DNA from: Phragmites australis
Lineage: Eukaryota > Streptophyta > Magnoliopsida > Poales > Poaceae
DNA: 64,000 nt
NCBI RefSeq assembly: GCF_958298935.1
Contig: NC_084932.1
Span: 8,783,501-8,847,500 of the forward strand
Direction of reading: 5' to 3'
Below, in pieces: positions 44,650-54,658 of the stretch; position 1 is the first letter of the stretch, and every line of letters begins with the position of its first letter. A program made the translations under genes and the position numbers. The notes beneath the pieces were generated by a model. The model was not told the DNA's origin, did no database searches, and was given only the letters and a program-made list of their open reading frames with translations.

Positions 44650-46035
44650 CAAAAATTGTTACTAATATTATATTAGTGACAGGTTCAATGACAACTCATC
44701 ATTAATATGATCCTGTGCTAGGATCCTGTCAAGACCCGTCATTAATGACATGTTATTAATGATGAGAAAGGAAATCACCCATTACTAAGGACTACAGCAA
44801 CAGCTCATATGAAAGCCCTCTACTAATGACTTTGTCATTAGTGGTGGGTAGAGATTGCACACGTCACAAAAGATAGCCTCTGGGCTGCACAGTGCTGTGG
44901 CCACTCATTAGTGACGGGTAACAACTATGATCCATCACTAATGTGAAAATCATTAGTGACGGGTGACAACTATGACCCGTCACTAATTTAAAGCCATATA
45001 GATGCACAAATCAACGTTTAAAGATTGTCAAACGAAACCACACATTTGACTACAAACTAAATTGTTTGATCTAGTGTAAAACTAGTATGAATAATTGAAA
45101 AAGACATACACAGGGCCATAAAGTTAAAAACTACAAATTCAAATATTTTTATTGGGAGTTTGGTAACTTGGATTAATGAAACATCTGTGCCAGGCAAATT
45201 GGGGAAGGTCAATTTTTGACAAAAACTTCAGAGGTCCTTTCGAGGGTCTTTCGAGCTTTTTTTGAGGGCCAAGTAAGATACAGGTGTAACCACGTGTATT
45301 TTGTTCGCATGAGCCTCTTCGTTAGCTTCAAAAGTAGAGATCGAACATTGAAATTGGACTCCGTATGTAAAAGTTATGGCTGTTTTACTAAACTCTATAT
45401 AGATTTGACATAAACTTTTTCGTATGGAGTCAGATGGAGACAAATTTTATATGAATATTGTAGAAATCGACGAGATCTATAATTTTATAGTTGATAAATT
45501 TTCAATTAAAGCCATATAGATGCCCAAATAATCGTCCATTGAGTAGGAAAGGTTAAAGGAATAAATTCCAATGTAACTATTAGGTAAGGCTGTGAGGTGA
45601 GATAATAAGTAAGCTTCCCCATGAGGGGGAGGTTGCTGGTTCAAATCCCAAAAAATGCATGTGCGTTGTTTGAGTGAAAGCGAACACAGGAGCCGTGGGG
45701 GCCACGGGGTTTGTTCGTTGAATGTGAAAAAGTTACCTTTTATTTTTTTAAACACACCCGTCACTAATGTACAATCACCAGTGATGGGTCGAAACCCGAT
45801 CCGTCACTATCTAAACCAATCACTGATGACACACATTATTAATAGTCTGAACTTGATCCATCACTGATATACAATCATCAGTGATGGTTCTGGACCTAAC
45901 CCGTCACGGATGTACAATCATCAGTGACGAGTTGAGTCTAGATCCGTCACTAATTTGTGTCATTAGTGATAAGTCTAAATCTGTCACTAATAAATCTACA
46001 TTAGTAATGTATTCAGAGCGACGGGTGTGATATAT
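44650..46035. mobile_element. CACTA-like non-autonomous element (boundaries uncertain)
   Basis: Both ends carry many copies of a motif near CATTAGTGACGGGT and its reverse complement ACCCGTCACTAATG (44690-44990 and 45760-46020), the subterminal pattern of CACTA transposons. The outermost blocks mirror each other: TTACTAATATTATATTAGTG on the left, and on the right its inverted, diverged form. No clear CACTA end or 3 bp duplication remains. AAAGCCATATAGATGC occurs twice (44991 and 45509). There is no transposase gene. Confidence 0.6.
45583..45700 (+). repeat. Possible tRNA-derived (SINE-like) fragment
   Basis: GGTTCAAATCC at 45638-45648 is a perfect RNA polymerase III B box, preceded by a stem-like CCCCATGAGGGGGAGG. 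The A box side (AAGGCTGTGAGGTGAG) is weak. The tail CCCAAAAAATGCATGTGCG resembles the tail of the Au-like SINE at 47690-47750. Confidence 0.35.
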
Positions 46036-47689
46036 GTCAATCATGTGAATTTCTGACTTAGTGTATTTGTGTTTCCTCACATCCACATATCATTGCCTTG
46101 TTTTCTGTGGAAATTTAGCCCAACAACTAAGGTTTGTATTATCCTCATTCGCCCATTTGGGTAGAGTGACTAGCTATAGTTGGTATCATAACTTGGCATG
46201 ACGAGAAATAAAGGGAAAACATAACCAAGTTATGTTTAAACCATCTTGAATTGGTTGTTTCTTAATAATATTAAATATAGACCGATTGGTTCATTAGATT
46301 TAGTGTGTTGTTTAATTGGACTGAATCCTGATGCAACACAGTTATGCTCTGTTGATGCCACCAATAGAGAAAATTGTAATGCACCAAAAAAAAAAATCCC
46401 AGTAAGGCTCATATATATGTTCATGTCATCTAACCAAATTCTTAGCCAAATGCTATCTCTATATGGCATCCAAGATAAGCATGCATTTTATAATTTTGGT
46501 TTCTGCAATAATCTCATTTTCTTACCTACCTGATTGGACATATACATAGTGGAGTTTGACATCCTGTTTGCTAACTGTTTCCAACACACTTCTTGATACT
46601 GTTGGTGCCATTTTTACAACTTTGTGATAGCGAGAGAGCGGTGAAGGTTGAAAGTTGGATACTGCGCTTCAGTGGTGCATGTTCGAGTTTCCTTCTTATT
46701 AGACCATTCAAAGGCATCATATTGCAAATCCTTGTGTCCACTCTGCAATTTGGTTGCTGAGAAAGGTGAACTTTTTTCGCTTCCCAATTTGCATATATGT
46801 TTGACCGTCGTTGAAAAGGTTGCATCATGCTTCTTTTCAAACGGAAGAAATAAAATGGTTATGTTATGTTGCATTGATTCATTTGCCACAGAAAGTGTAC
46901 CATAGTTGATAGAATTATTGACCCAACATCGCAAAAGCGTTATCAATGGTGTGTCACCACATTGCTGGCGTAAAAATGGAGAAACCCTACCACCGTCAAT
47001 GAAAGGATGACACCCCATTCGCATACAATGTGTGAAGGGAGAAATTAATCAGAGAACACATTCAAATGTCTTCCATTTGAGTTATTGTATGTTCCCTGAT
47101 CTACACAACTTTCGTGAGCCCAGTTATTCAAATGTCTCCCACTCTTTTCTTGATCTAAAGCGTTCTCTCTTACTATTTGATCTTGTAACCACAATAAGAA
47201 ATGCTTAAGATTTTCCTCAAACAGTGCTCTGCTGTCAGTTGGCCGTGGCAAATCCTAGGTGCTCTGCAGATGTTGAGTGGGCCCATGTTTGTGGTCCAAC
47301 CTGGAACTCAAGTCAACAAGACAACAATGCAATGCAAACCCTATCCAATTCTCTCTTGTTGACAGATGTGGAATCCCGCATGCACGGGCAACTTTTAAAG
47401 TTCAAAATCTGACTATGTGGAAAGCTGTCCGTAATCTAATTCCTGTAGGAGAGCCTCATCTCAAATCCACCCTACTTTATCTGCTCTAAAACACATAGTG
47501 GTATTTTTTTTAAGTACAAGTTGGATGCATACAAGCACTCATGCATGCAGTTAGGCACACCACACTTAAGGACATATACACCTATTTGGGTATGTCCTAG
47601 CACATATCTAAACAAGATTAAAGGCATAACATCACATAATGTGGGCTTGCACTTTGACCACCAAATGCATTTATATGTATATGTACTAT
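46036..47689. other. AT-rich DNA without recognised features
   Basis: About 1.65 kb between the CACTA-like repeat and the split SINE. Open stretches near 46614-47024 and 47224-47489 have no recognisable domain and no partner exons; I leave them out. Confidence 0.4.
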
Positions 47690-47750
47690 TCCTTTCGGGA
47701 TTTAATCCCAAAAAATGAAAGCACATGTGCCAAGTCTGGGACTCAACCCA
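47690..47750 (-). repeat. Au-like SINE, 3' part (split by the CACTA element)
   Basis: On the minus strand: TGGGTTGAGTCCCAGACTTG, then GCACATGTGCTTTCATTTTT and TGGGATTAAATCCC. This resembles the B box and following body of grass Au SINEs. The 5' part is at 59349-59410, on the far side of the CACTA element. Confidence 0.65.
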
Positions 47751-47985
47751 CACTACAATAGAAATGGTCATCAGTGCTGGCTCAAAAGCGCCATCAGTGG
47801 CGGTTTTTGAACCGGCACTGATTACTCAGCACTGATAGTCATAGGCTATCAGTGCCGGCTGAAGAATAAAATTCGGCACTGATACAAAGAATATCAGTGC
47901 TGGTTCTTAGTAAAAGCCGGCACTGATATTATACATACCAGTGCCAGTTTTTTATGTTGAGCCGGCACTGATAGACCATCCCCCC
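47751..47985. repeat. Left TIR and subterminal repeats of CACTA 1
   Basis: The TIR starts CACTACAATAG. After it, at least eight copies of CAGTGCCGG-like units in both orientations, often paired as AACCGGCACTGAT and ATCAGTGCCGG. In En/Spm such repeats bind the element's own DNA-binding protein. Confidence 0.88.
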
Positions 47986-48309
47986 AAAAATGTAGCCAAT
48001 GCAAATGTCACATAAAGCACATGCACATATAATAATCTCAACACATAATGTATCACACACATACATAATTCATTCTCATCTCATCTCATTCATGCATACG
48101 TAACCATATTATTTCACATGTCATTGACTACAGATTATAAATAATAATAGTTTACAACAATAGTTCATAATTAACAGAAGTATACAAGAAAAGGGTAAGA
48201 AACGATGTCATTCAATTGTTCTTGTTGATCGAGGACACTGAACTACGTTTTTTTGCCTTTTGAAGAATCAGGTAACGAACTCCACGGGTCTTTTGAAGGG
48301 CCGGATCCG

Positions 48310-49239
48310 TCAATTGGGAACATGGTACCACCCCAACTCTAGAATGATTTGGTCATTGATGAACCCGCAGAGTTGTTCCTGAATTGTGTTGATTCTCCGC
48401 AGCGTGAGGATACCGGTTTCCAGCTGGAGGTCCTGAAAGTACCAGAATTGAAGAAATCAATCTATTTGAATACTAGTAGGAACTAAAAATTAAACATCAA
48501 TATCTATACCACTTACCTCAGCTTTTTCTATTTGACTATAATTGCTTTCGGTCCATCCATGCATAAAATCACATACATAGTAGCCACATAAATTGTTGCC
48601 TTGGATCTGAAGCCTACAAGGAAAGTATGTTACGATTCTCCATTCCTTTCGGAACGGAAAGTGACATCCTTTCCTCTTGACGTAGTGCGTGTACACCCTG
48701 TACGAGTGTGATTATTGACTGTAACTAGACTTAGATTCAATCAATTCCAAGTTTACTAGAACGTTAATGAAATAATTAATTTACCGTTGTAGCAAGTCTA
48801 TGACGGGTTGGTATTGGGTTGCTGGATTTCTTTTCCCGTCGAGGACAACGATACAACTGTAGTCAGTCTGGATGACAAAGAGGGCCCAGTGAAATCTACA
48901 CATATGTCACCATAGTTAATTAGTCGTAAGTCCTAACGTCGTGATGGTCAAAAAGAGTAGTACAAACATAGAGGAAAATACATACCCAAAGTTGTAAGGT
49001 AGAAGTATGTATCGCTTTAATTGGTGCGTTTGAATAGCTTCAAGTGCATAATCCTCGGTTGCTTGTGGATCGGTGGCGACCGTCGTCTGGTTTATCTTCA
49101 TTGAGTCGAGGAATGCTACATGAGTTATTCCCTTTTGAACACATGTATATATCTCCATTCTACATACACAAGAAGTTAAGACATTTAGTCTAATGGCACA
49201 AGAATATATACTGTGAATTATACATGTAAGACACTTACA
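48310..49239 (-). pseudogene. Ulp1-type cysteine protease domain of CACTA 1 gene 2 (five exons)
   Basis: The C-terminal part of gene 2. Exons: up to 49239, 49159-48986, 48895-48785, 48697-48517 and 48432-48310, with GT-AG introns of 79, 90, 86 and 84 nt that keep one frame. FHWALFVIQ gives the catalytic His, VVLDGKR the Asp, and GNNLCGYYVC the Cys, the triad of C48/Ulp1 (SUMO-protease-like) peptidases. From 49159 to the stop at 48310 I find no break. One TAG lies just before the first of these introns (SL stop TL, probably once Trp). Ulp1-like domains are known in several plant transposons; their role is not settled. The domain may cleave a SUMO-like or polyprotein substrate. Confidence 0.75.
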
Positions 49240-51787
49240 GAGTCTACAAACTCATAATTTGAATGCCGAGGGCGTCTTGGTGGTACAATTGATACATTTC
49301 GTCGAAATGAATGCAGTATTCGCTGTCCCCTTGGAGGAAATCACAATGTCTGTATTTGTACGTGAACATACATCTACCGGCCTTCGACTGTTCCAAGTAC
49401 CAGGCATGGAATCTCCGCATTTGGGTTGTTAGCTCCGAGAGGTGCTCGACCATTGGTTCTCCAAGCTTAAATTTCCATACAATTTTTCCCGTTTCAGCCT
49501 TGGACTCGTCATAAAGCGCTTCTTTTGTCAATCCAGACAACAGTAGGAAGTATCTTTCTAATTCTTCTTGTTGTTTTTTTTACCTTATCGATCGACGTCT
49601 TCTTTAACTTTCTTTTACCCATGATGCGCGCGTAGTTAGATTTTTGCGGTGGAGGCCCAGGTCTTCTCATCAAAGAGTCAAGAAACTTGCCGACCACTGC
49701 TGGATCCAAAGGAATCTTCTCTGGCTCCTTACGTTTGAAGTGTGCAGTGACTTTGCCGTGCACTATTCTTTTGGTTTCCTCCTCAGTTCTTTCATAAGGA
49801 AGAGGAGATGCCAGCTTCTTAGATGCTGATTGCTGCTTCTTAGCTACTTCTCGTTGCTGTGACGAAGTCAATTTTTGAGATGACATCAACTTCTGAGGTT
49901 CTGCAGGTGCTATCGGCTTTTACAGCGTGAAAGGCTATGGCGACGAAGGGGTTGGAGATGTTCTTGGTGGCTGTGGAGGAGAAGGCGGAGGAGGCAGAGG
50001 TCCTCTTAGTGGTTGGGGAGGCGAAAGCAACGGAGGCGTAGATCCTCTGAGTGGCTGTGGAGGCGAAGGCGGAGGCGTAGATCCTCTGAGTGGCTGTGGA
50101 GGCGAAGGCGAAGGCGTAGTTCCTCTAGGTGCATCCGACGGCTCCGAACTAGACCTAGACTCATCTATGTCTTCACCAAACAGAATGTCGCGCTTGCGCC
50201 ACAGAACGTAATGGCCTACGTTTTTCGAGAGCCTCGTTTCCCCTGCCTCTCTAGGGTAATCCAGCTTGCTTTTACGGTACTTCTGTATTACAGTGTCCAC
50301 ATGTACCCTGGCATATCCCTGTGGTATCGGACTACCGTTGTAGAGGGTCCATTCCACCCATTGCTTAGCCAGACCCCTAGCCACCGTGGTGGGAACACCC
50401 AAGACTAGCATGACAAGCTTGCATGGTGTGCTTTCTGTGATGTTGTCCATGGGGTGACGGATTGAGGCTTCTCCTGGATGCCCCGTGGACGCGCAGTTGC
50501 TCTGGGGAGCACCAGGGCTTGGCACCAAAGCGTTCTTTGTGACGGCTAACATCTCCTGCCTTATTTGATGCCTGGCTTGCTGCATAGCTGCTTCTATTTT
50601 TGTGTCTGTCATCCTTCTCTCCTCTGCAAGTTGTTCTTTTAGCATGGTCATCATTTCTAAAACATTTTGTTTTCTTCGTTTCTTGTAAGTGTCGGTATTT
50701 TCCTCGAATCCGACCTTCCAAGGCCTCAAACCCTTGCAGCGTGTGCGACCAGTCTGCTCCTTGTTTCCCAATGCCAGTGTTAGATCGTCGTTCTCCCTGT
50801 CTGCCCGGAAGGAGGCCTGGGAACACTGGGCGTTGGCATCTCTAATCTTCTGCGCGACTTCCAGTTCTCGTTTGCTTTTGAAGCATAAGGATCCATCAGG
50901 CGCAAGAGTCACCCCTCTCCCATACAGGTAGTTCTTCGCTCGAGGAATCAACTCAGACGTGGCAGGTGTGACACTGCTTTTAGTTACATCTTCTTCCATC
51001 TTCTCCCACTGGTCAAGTTTCCTAATGTACCCACGCGAGCCGGTTCTGTGGTGGTATATGTTCTTCTGGGAGTTAGTCTTGTTTGCTTCACTTTTTTTTT
51101 TTTTGCTTCCTCTGAATCCCTGTACCCCACGAAATCATTCCAAAAATCTTTCATTGTAAGATAATCATCCCAGTCCGACGTTCGACCCTTCAAGTAATAA
51201 TCTCTGTACAATTTACCCTTAAAATTCTTGAAAATTCTTCCCATTATGACTAGGGCTTGATGCATCGCTATGGCCATGTTGCATCCTTCAGGGTACTCAA
51301 ACTTCTGCGACAACTTGCCCTATATGAAATCCTTGATCGTATCGAGAACCGGCCACTTGTCACCTCGTTTGCCTCTCCAAGTTCTGTAAGTGATTGCGAT
51401 GTGGTCCCTTACGAGACACCCGCACGCTGTCTTGAATGGCCCGAGTACTTGTAGAGGCTTTATGGGCTCTCCGGCTGAATCGACCTCCGTGATGACAAAC
51501 CAGCCTTCAGGCATCTTGCTGGGACCTCGGCCACGCCTTGGTCCTTCGGACGACTGACCATCTGGCGCAAATTTAGTGGTACGACCCTTTGGAGCATCAG
51601 TGGTCGGACCATCCTCAGCAGCATCAGTGATTCGAACCTCCAAAGCATCATCGTCAGGTTGATTCAGGTTGAGGTATGTACTTGGGCTTTCCTCCTGAGC
51701 ATCATCCGCGACTGGCATTTGGTCAAAGGAGGGGCCTTGTATCGGGGGGCACGTCCGTGGGCGACGACTTGATTTTGCATGAGCCAT
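49240..51787 (-). pseudogene. Transposase_24-like part of CACTA 1 gene 2
   Basis: From ATG 51787 (MAHAKSSRRPR), just after an acceptor-like TTTTAATGTAG. It resembles the plant Ptta/En/Spm family (PF03004): KMPEGWFVITEVDSAGEP, TYRTWRGKRGDKWPVL, KLYRDYYLKGR and YLYGRGVTLAPDG, then a helical region (MLKEQLAEERRMTDTKIEAA), then Pro/Ser-rich repeats (PPQPLRGSTPP, about 50130-49940). A DNA-binding role like TNPA is possible. Breaks: TAG at 51320, a frame change across the T-run at 51091-51106, TAG 49935 and TAA 49920, and a frame change at an A8 run (about 49573-49580). Two of these frame changes are at homopolymers. Confidence 0.72.
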
Positions 51788-53690
51788 TCCTACATTAAAA
51801 TTCGATCTATTCAGATTTCTTGCAACATCGATATAAGTACAAGTACTCACAGAACAAAGTTAAATAACAAGGTGAGATCGACGAAGTGAAGGATTAAACA
51901 ATTGTAAAAGGTTTTTCTTTCGGACACATTTGAGAATTGATCATGTACGTGTTAGTCAATGTGGATGCAACTCACATGCTTAATCATTTGCAATTGTTGA
52001 ACTCAACAGCCCACAAGTTTAAGGTTCAATTGAGCAATTAAAAAAGGATTATGGGGATGAGACGATAACAGGAAGTAGTCAGCTAGAACATGACAAAGTT
52101 AGTTGCAAGCATTTGTTTTCGTGTGTAGTTTGTTGCGAACACACGGGCCATCCAAAGGAATATTTTTTTTGAAAAGAATACAATTCAAACAGGTACATCA
52201 TGTGCACACAAAAGGGTATACAATCTCTTTCCTCTGCCCCTCTACCCAACAAAACTCAATTTAGATAGAAAACACAAATGAAAACATATTTGCGCAATAT
52301 CATTTCGCAACACACAAGCTTATTCAACATATAACATGGACTGTCTAAACAAAGCTAACTAAAAAGGAAGCCTGTAGGGAAGTGCATATGCCGGAAATCA
52401 GCCAAATGACTGAAGGATGTTGTGAGCAATGATTGTCCTAGTGAGCTCCTCTCTCGATATGCTTCCCTTAAGGTGGTCTATGCCCTCAGTGTTTGATATG
52501 TAGTTGGCACATGCCCTCGACTCAACTTCGCCACATGTAGCTCCAATCAAAGAGAAAGATTGTTAAAAAAAATACTGAATATATATACTTTCATAACAGA
52601 ATATCATATTCTAATTTGGCCATCTTTGGAAATTATCTTAATATATTAAATAAATTCATCTGCCCTAGAATTTAACAACTCAAAGTGCAAAATAGAAAGG
52701 TTTCTTACTAGACTGCATCTCTGTGAAGACATAAAAGGAAGCACTCTAAAATCCAAAATATGATACAAATATGATTCCTTCATATTAGCCCCGTTACTAA
52801 GAAATTCAGAACTGACTGCTCACATGATACAAATACGATGGCAATTTCTAAAAATCAGAACTGACTGCTCACATCGGAAAAAAGCTAAATTTTCCCCGAA
52901 AGCAGCGTGTCCAGTATCCTAAGTGAAATCTGAAATTCAAAACTGACTACTCACATCGAAATACACATACAATTAGGCTCACACTCTATACAACTCAAGC
53001 CTAAATGAATGCATGAAATACAGGGCTGTGACTGCCTTACAAATAAGAAAAAAAAGAGACAAATCTTGGGACACATGTAGACAAAGGGAGCTGTGCAATT
53101 CCATTCAGTTGAAAGCTAAATGCCACCGAACTAGGCATATGAATTAACATATTTTCCATAATACAATGATATAACTAATATATATACTTTATGTCAATGA
53201 TCCAAGATGTAGAAAATTCTTTCTATAGTTTATTTGATATTTGATCAGCACACACATAGAATTATTTCCTATACAATCTAGGCTCCATTTCATATTGCAG
53301 TAGTGTTCCATTATGATACTCAAGTTTTGTGCAATCACTCTTATATTATTGTGCTTGAGTATCTACTTACTCTAATGAAACCATGTTTCAAGATAAGATA
53401 TTGTTACTTCCAACATGACAGGAAAATATGGATGAAAATATGTGATTTGTCAAACATGCTAAGTTTCCCACCACTGCCTGATAGCAACATCAAAATTTTA
53501 CACACAGCACAACGACATATATAGCAACCTCAAACTTATTCATTAACCCTCACAATGATGGAGATATAAAATGTTATACTACCTATATAATCTGAGGGTG
53601 CTATGCAAAATAGGTAAGAAAATTCTTAGGCTAAACAGTTAGAATGAAGATCGAAAGTAATAAGTTCTATTTGATGCATGCATTTAAATA
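51788..53690 (-). other. Large intron or untranslated region of CACTA 1 gene 2
   Basis: About 1.9 kb of AT-rich DNA between the first exon region and the acceptor before 51787. It contains a possible captured coding fragment (52398-52545) and three copies of a short motif near AACTGACTGCTCACAT (52808, 52857, 52937). Nothing else is recognised. Confidence 0.45.
52398..52545 (-). pseudogene. Possible captured host exon inside CACTA 1
   Basis: A minus-strand frame of about 48 codons with balanced codon use in otherwise AT-rich intron sequence: it begins near GATCGEVESRACANYI and ends ELTRTIIAHNILQSFG followed by TGA. A pyrimidine tract and AG lie just upstream (TTTCTCTTTGATTGGAG), so it looks like a terminal exon. 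I do not recognise the protein. It is not part of the transposase or Ulp1 frames. CACTA elements are known to capture gene fragments; chance is not excluded. Confidence 0.4.
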
Positions 53691-53696
53691 TTTTTC

Positions 53697-54047
53697 TTAT
53701 GCCGAGGAGCACAGGGAGGCAGCGAGGGTGCACGGGGAAGATGCGGCGGCATACGGCGTCGGCTCCGTGGGCGACGGGGATGTCGTCAGCTCCGTGGCTA
53801 GTGTCAGCTCCGGGGACGGCGACGGGGACGGTGTCAGCTCCGTGGGCGGCTCCGGGGATGACGTAGACTCCGTGGGTGGCTCCAGGGACGGCGTGCGGGC
53901 TCCGGGGAAGAGGACGAGGATGAGCACGGTGGGGCTCCGGGGATGGCGATGGGCATGGGGACGGCGACGAGGATGAGCACGGCGGCGGAGCTTCAGGGAC
54001 AACGACGGGGAGGCGGCGTTGTGAGACAGCGGGAATCTAGGGCGCAT
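53697..54047 (-). CDS. Possible first exon of CACTA 1 gene 2
   Basis: The frame from ATG 54047 (MRPRFPLSHN) follows a TATA box by about 35 nt and is rich in Pro, Ser, Thr and Glu from a GC-rich repeat (PTESTSSPEPPTELTP). No donor site joins it obviously to the exon at 51787, and the repeat is open in several frames, so coding status is doubtful. It may be a leader only. Confidence 0.3.
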   Translation of the reverse strand: MRPRFPLSHNAASPSLSLKLRRRAHPRRRPHAHRHPRSPTVLILVLFPGARTPSLEPPTESTSSPEPPTELTPSPSPSPELTLATELTTSPSPTEPTPYAAASSPCTLAASLCSSA

Positions 54048-54080
54048 AAGGGAGGAATGGAGAGGCTGCGGCTAAGTCCT

Positions 54081-54090
54081 GCTTATATAG
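54081..54090 (-). promoter_or_regulatory. TATA box of CACTA 1 gene 2
   Basis: CTATATAAGC on the minus strand, immediately downstream of the internal repeat array (54097-54262). Orientation and spacing fit a promoter for gene 2. Confidence 0.6.
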
Positions 54091-54096
54091 GGATAG

Positions 54097-54262
54097 AGTA
54101 TCAGTGCCGGTTATATACCACAACCGGCGCTGATAAGCCCCATATCAGTGCTGGTTTCTTGTTCCAGCCGGTACTGAAACTTGGAGTATCAATGCCGGTT
54201 GTAAACCTAAGCCGGCACTGATAGTAGAAGATCAGCGCCGGTTCCTTAATTCAACCGGCACT
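54097..54262. repeat. Internal subterminal-type repeat array of CACTA 1
   Basis: About seven copies of TATCAGTGCCGGTT and AACCGGCACTGATA-like units, matching those at the two ends, lie in the middle of the element between the two genes. No TIR is next to them. The array stands just upstream of the gene 2 TATA box. Confidence 0.85.
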
Positions 54263-54658
54263 AATAATTATTTTTCCCCTTGCAGTCAATAAATAGTTTT
54301 AATGTTATAAAATAAATGTTGTAATCTGGAAAATAGTTTTAGAAAATGCAATTTAATTCTAAAAATTATTTAATTCTAGAAAATGCAAAAAAAATTTATA
54401 AAACCGTTTTAACTTGTTTTATGTTAAAAAATCGGCTTTCTAATTAGCTTTCTGATAATCATTTTAACAGTCAAAGCATACACTTTCTGATATTTAATTA
54501 GTTGTCTAACGATGTTTGAGGTGGTCATTGACTGTAGATCGATTTCGAGTGAAATAACACAAAACATCAACTTGTTACAAAATATCGGCCTCATTTTTTT
54601 ACATCCCTTGATACAAATTACAGCGAATCCTAAATTAATTATTACATCAAAGCTGCTT
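54263..54658. other. Intergenic DNA of CACTA 1
   Basis: AT-rich sequence between the internal array and the 3' end of the transposase gene. No further feature seen; it would contain the 3' untranslated region of gene 1. Confidence 0.4.

Noticed and set aside
45638..45648. A functional tRNA gene
   Set aside because: The B box is good but the A box and a full cloverleaf are absent; listed only as a SINE-like fragment.
46571..47024. Possible small gene on either strand
   Set aside because: Overlapping frames on both strands, no domain, no splice partners; looks like chance.
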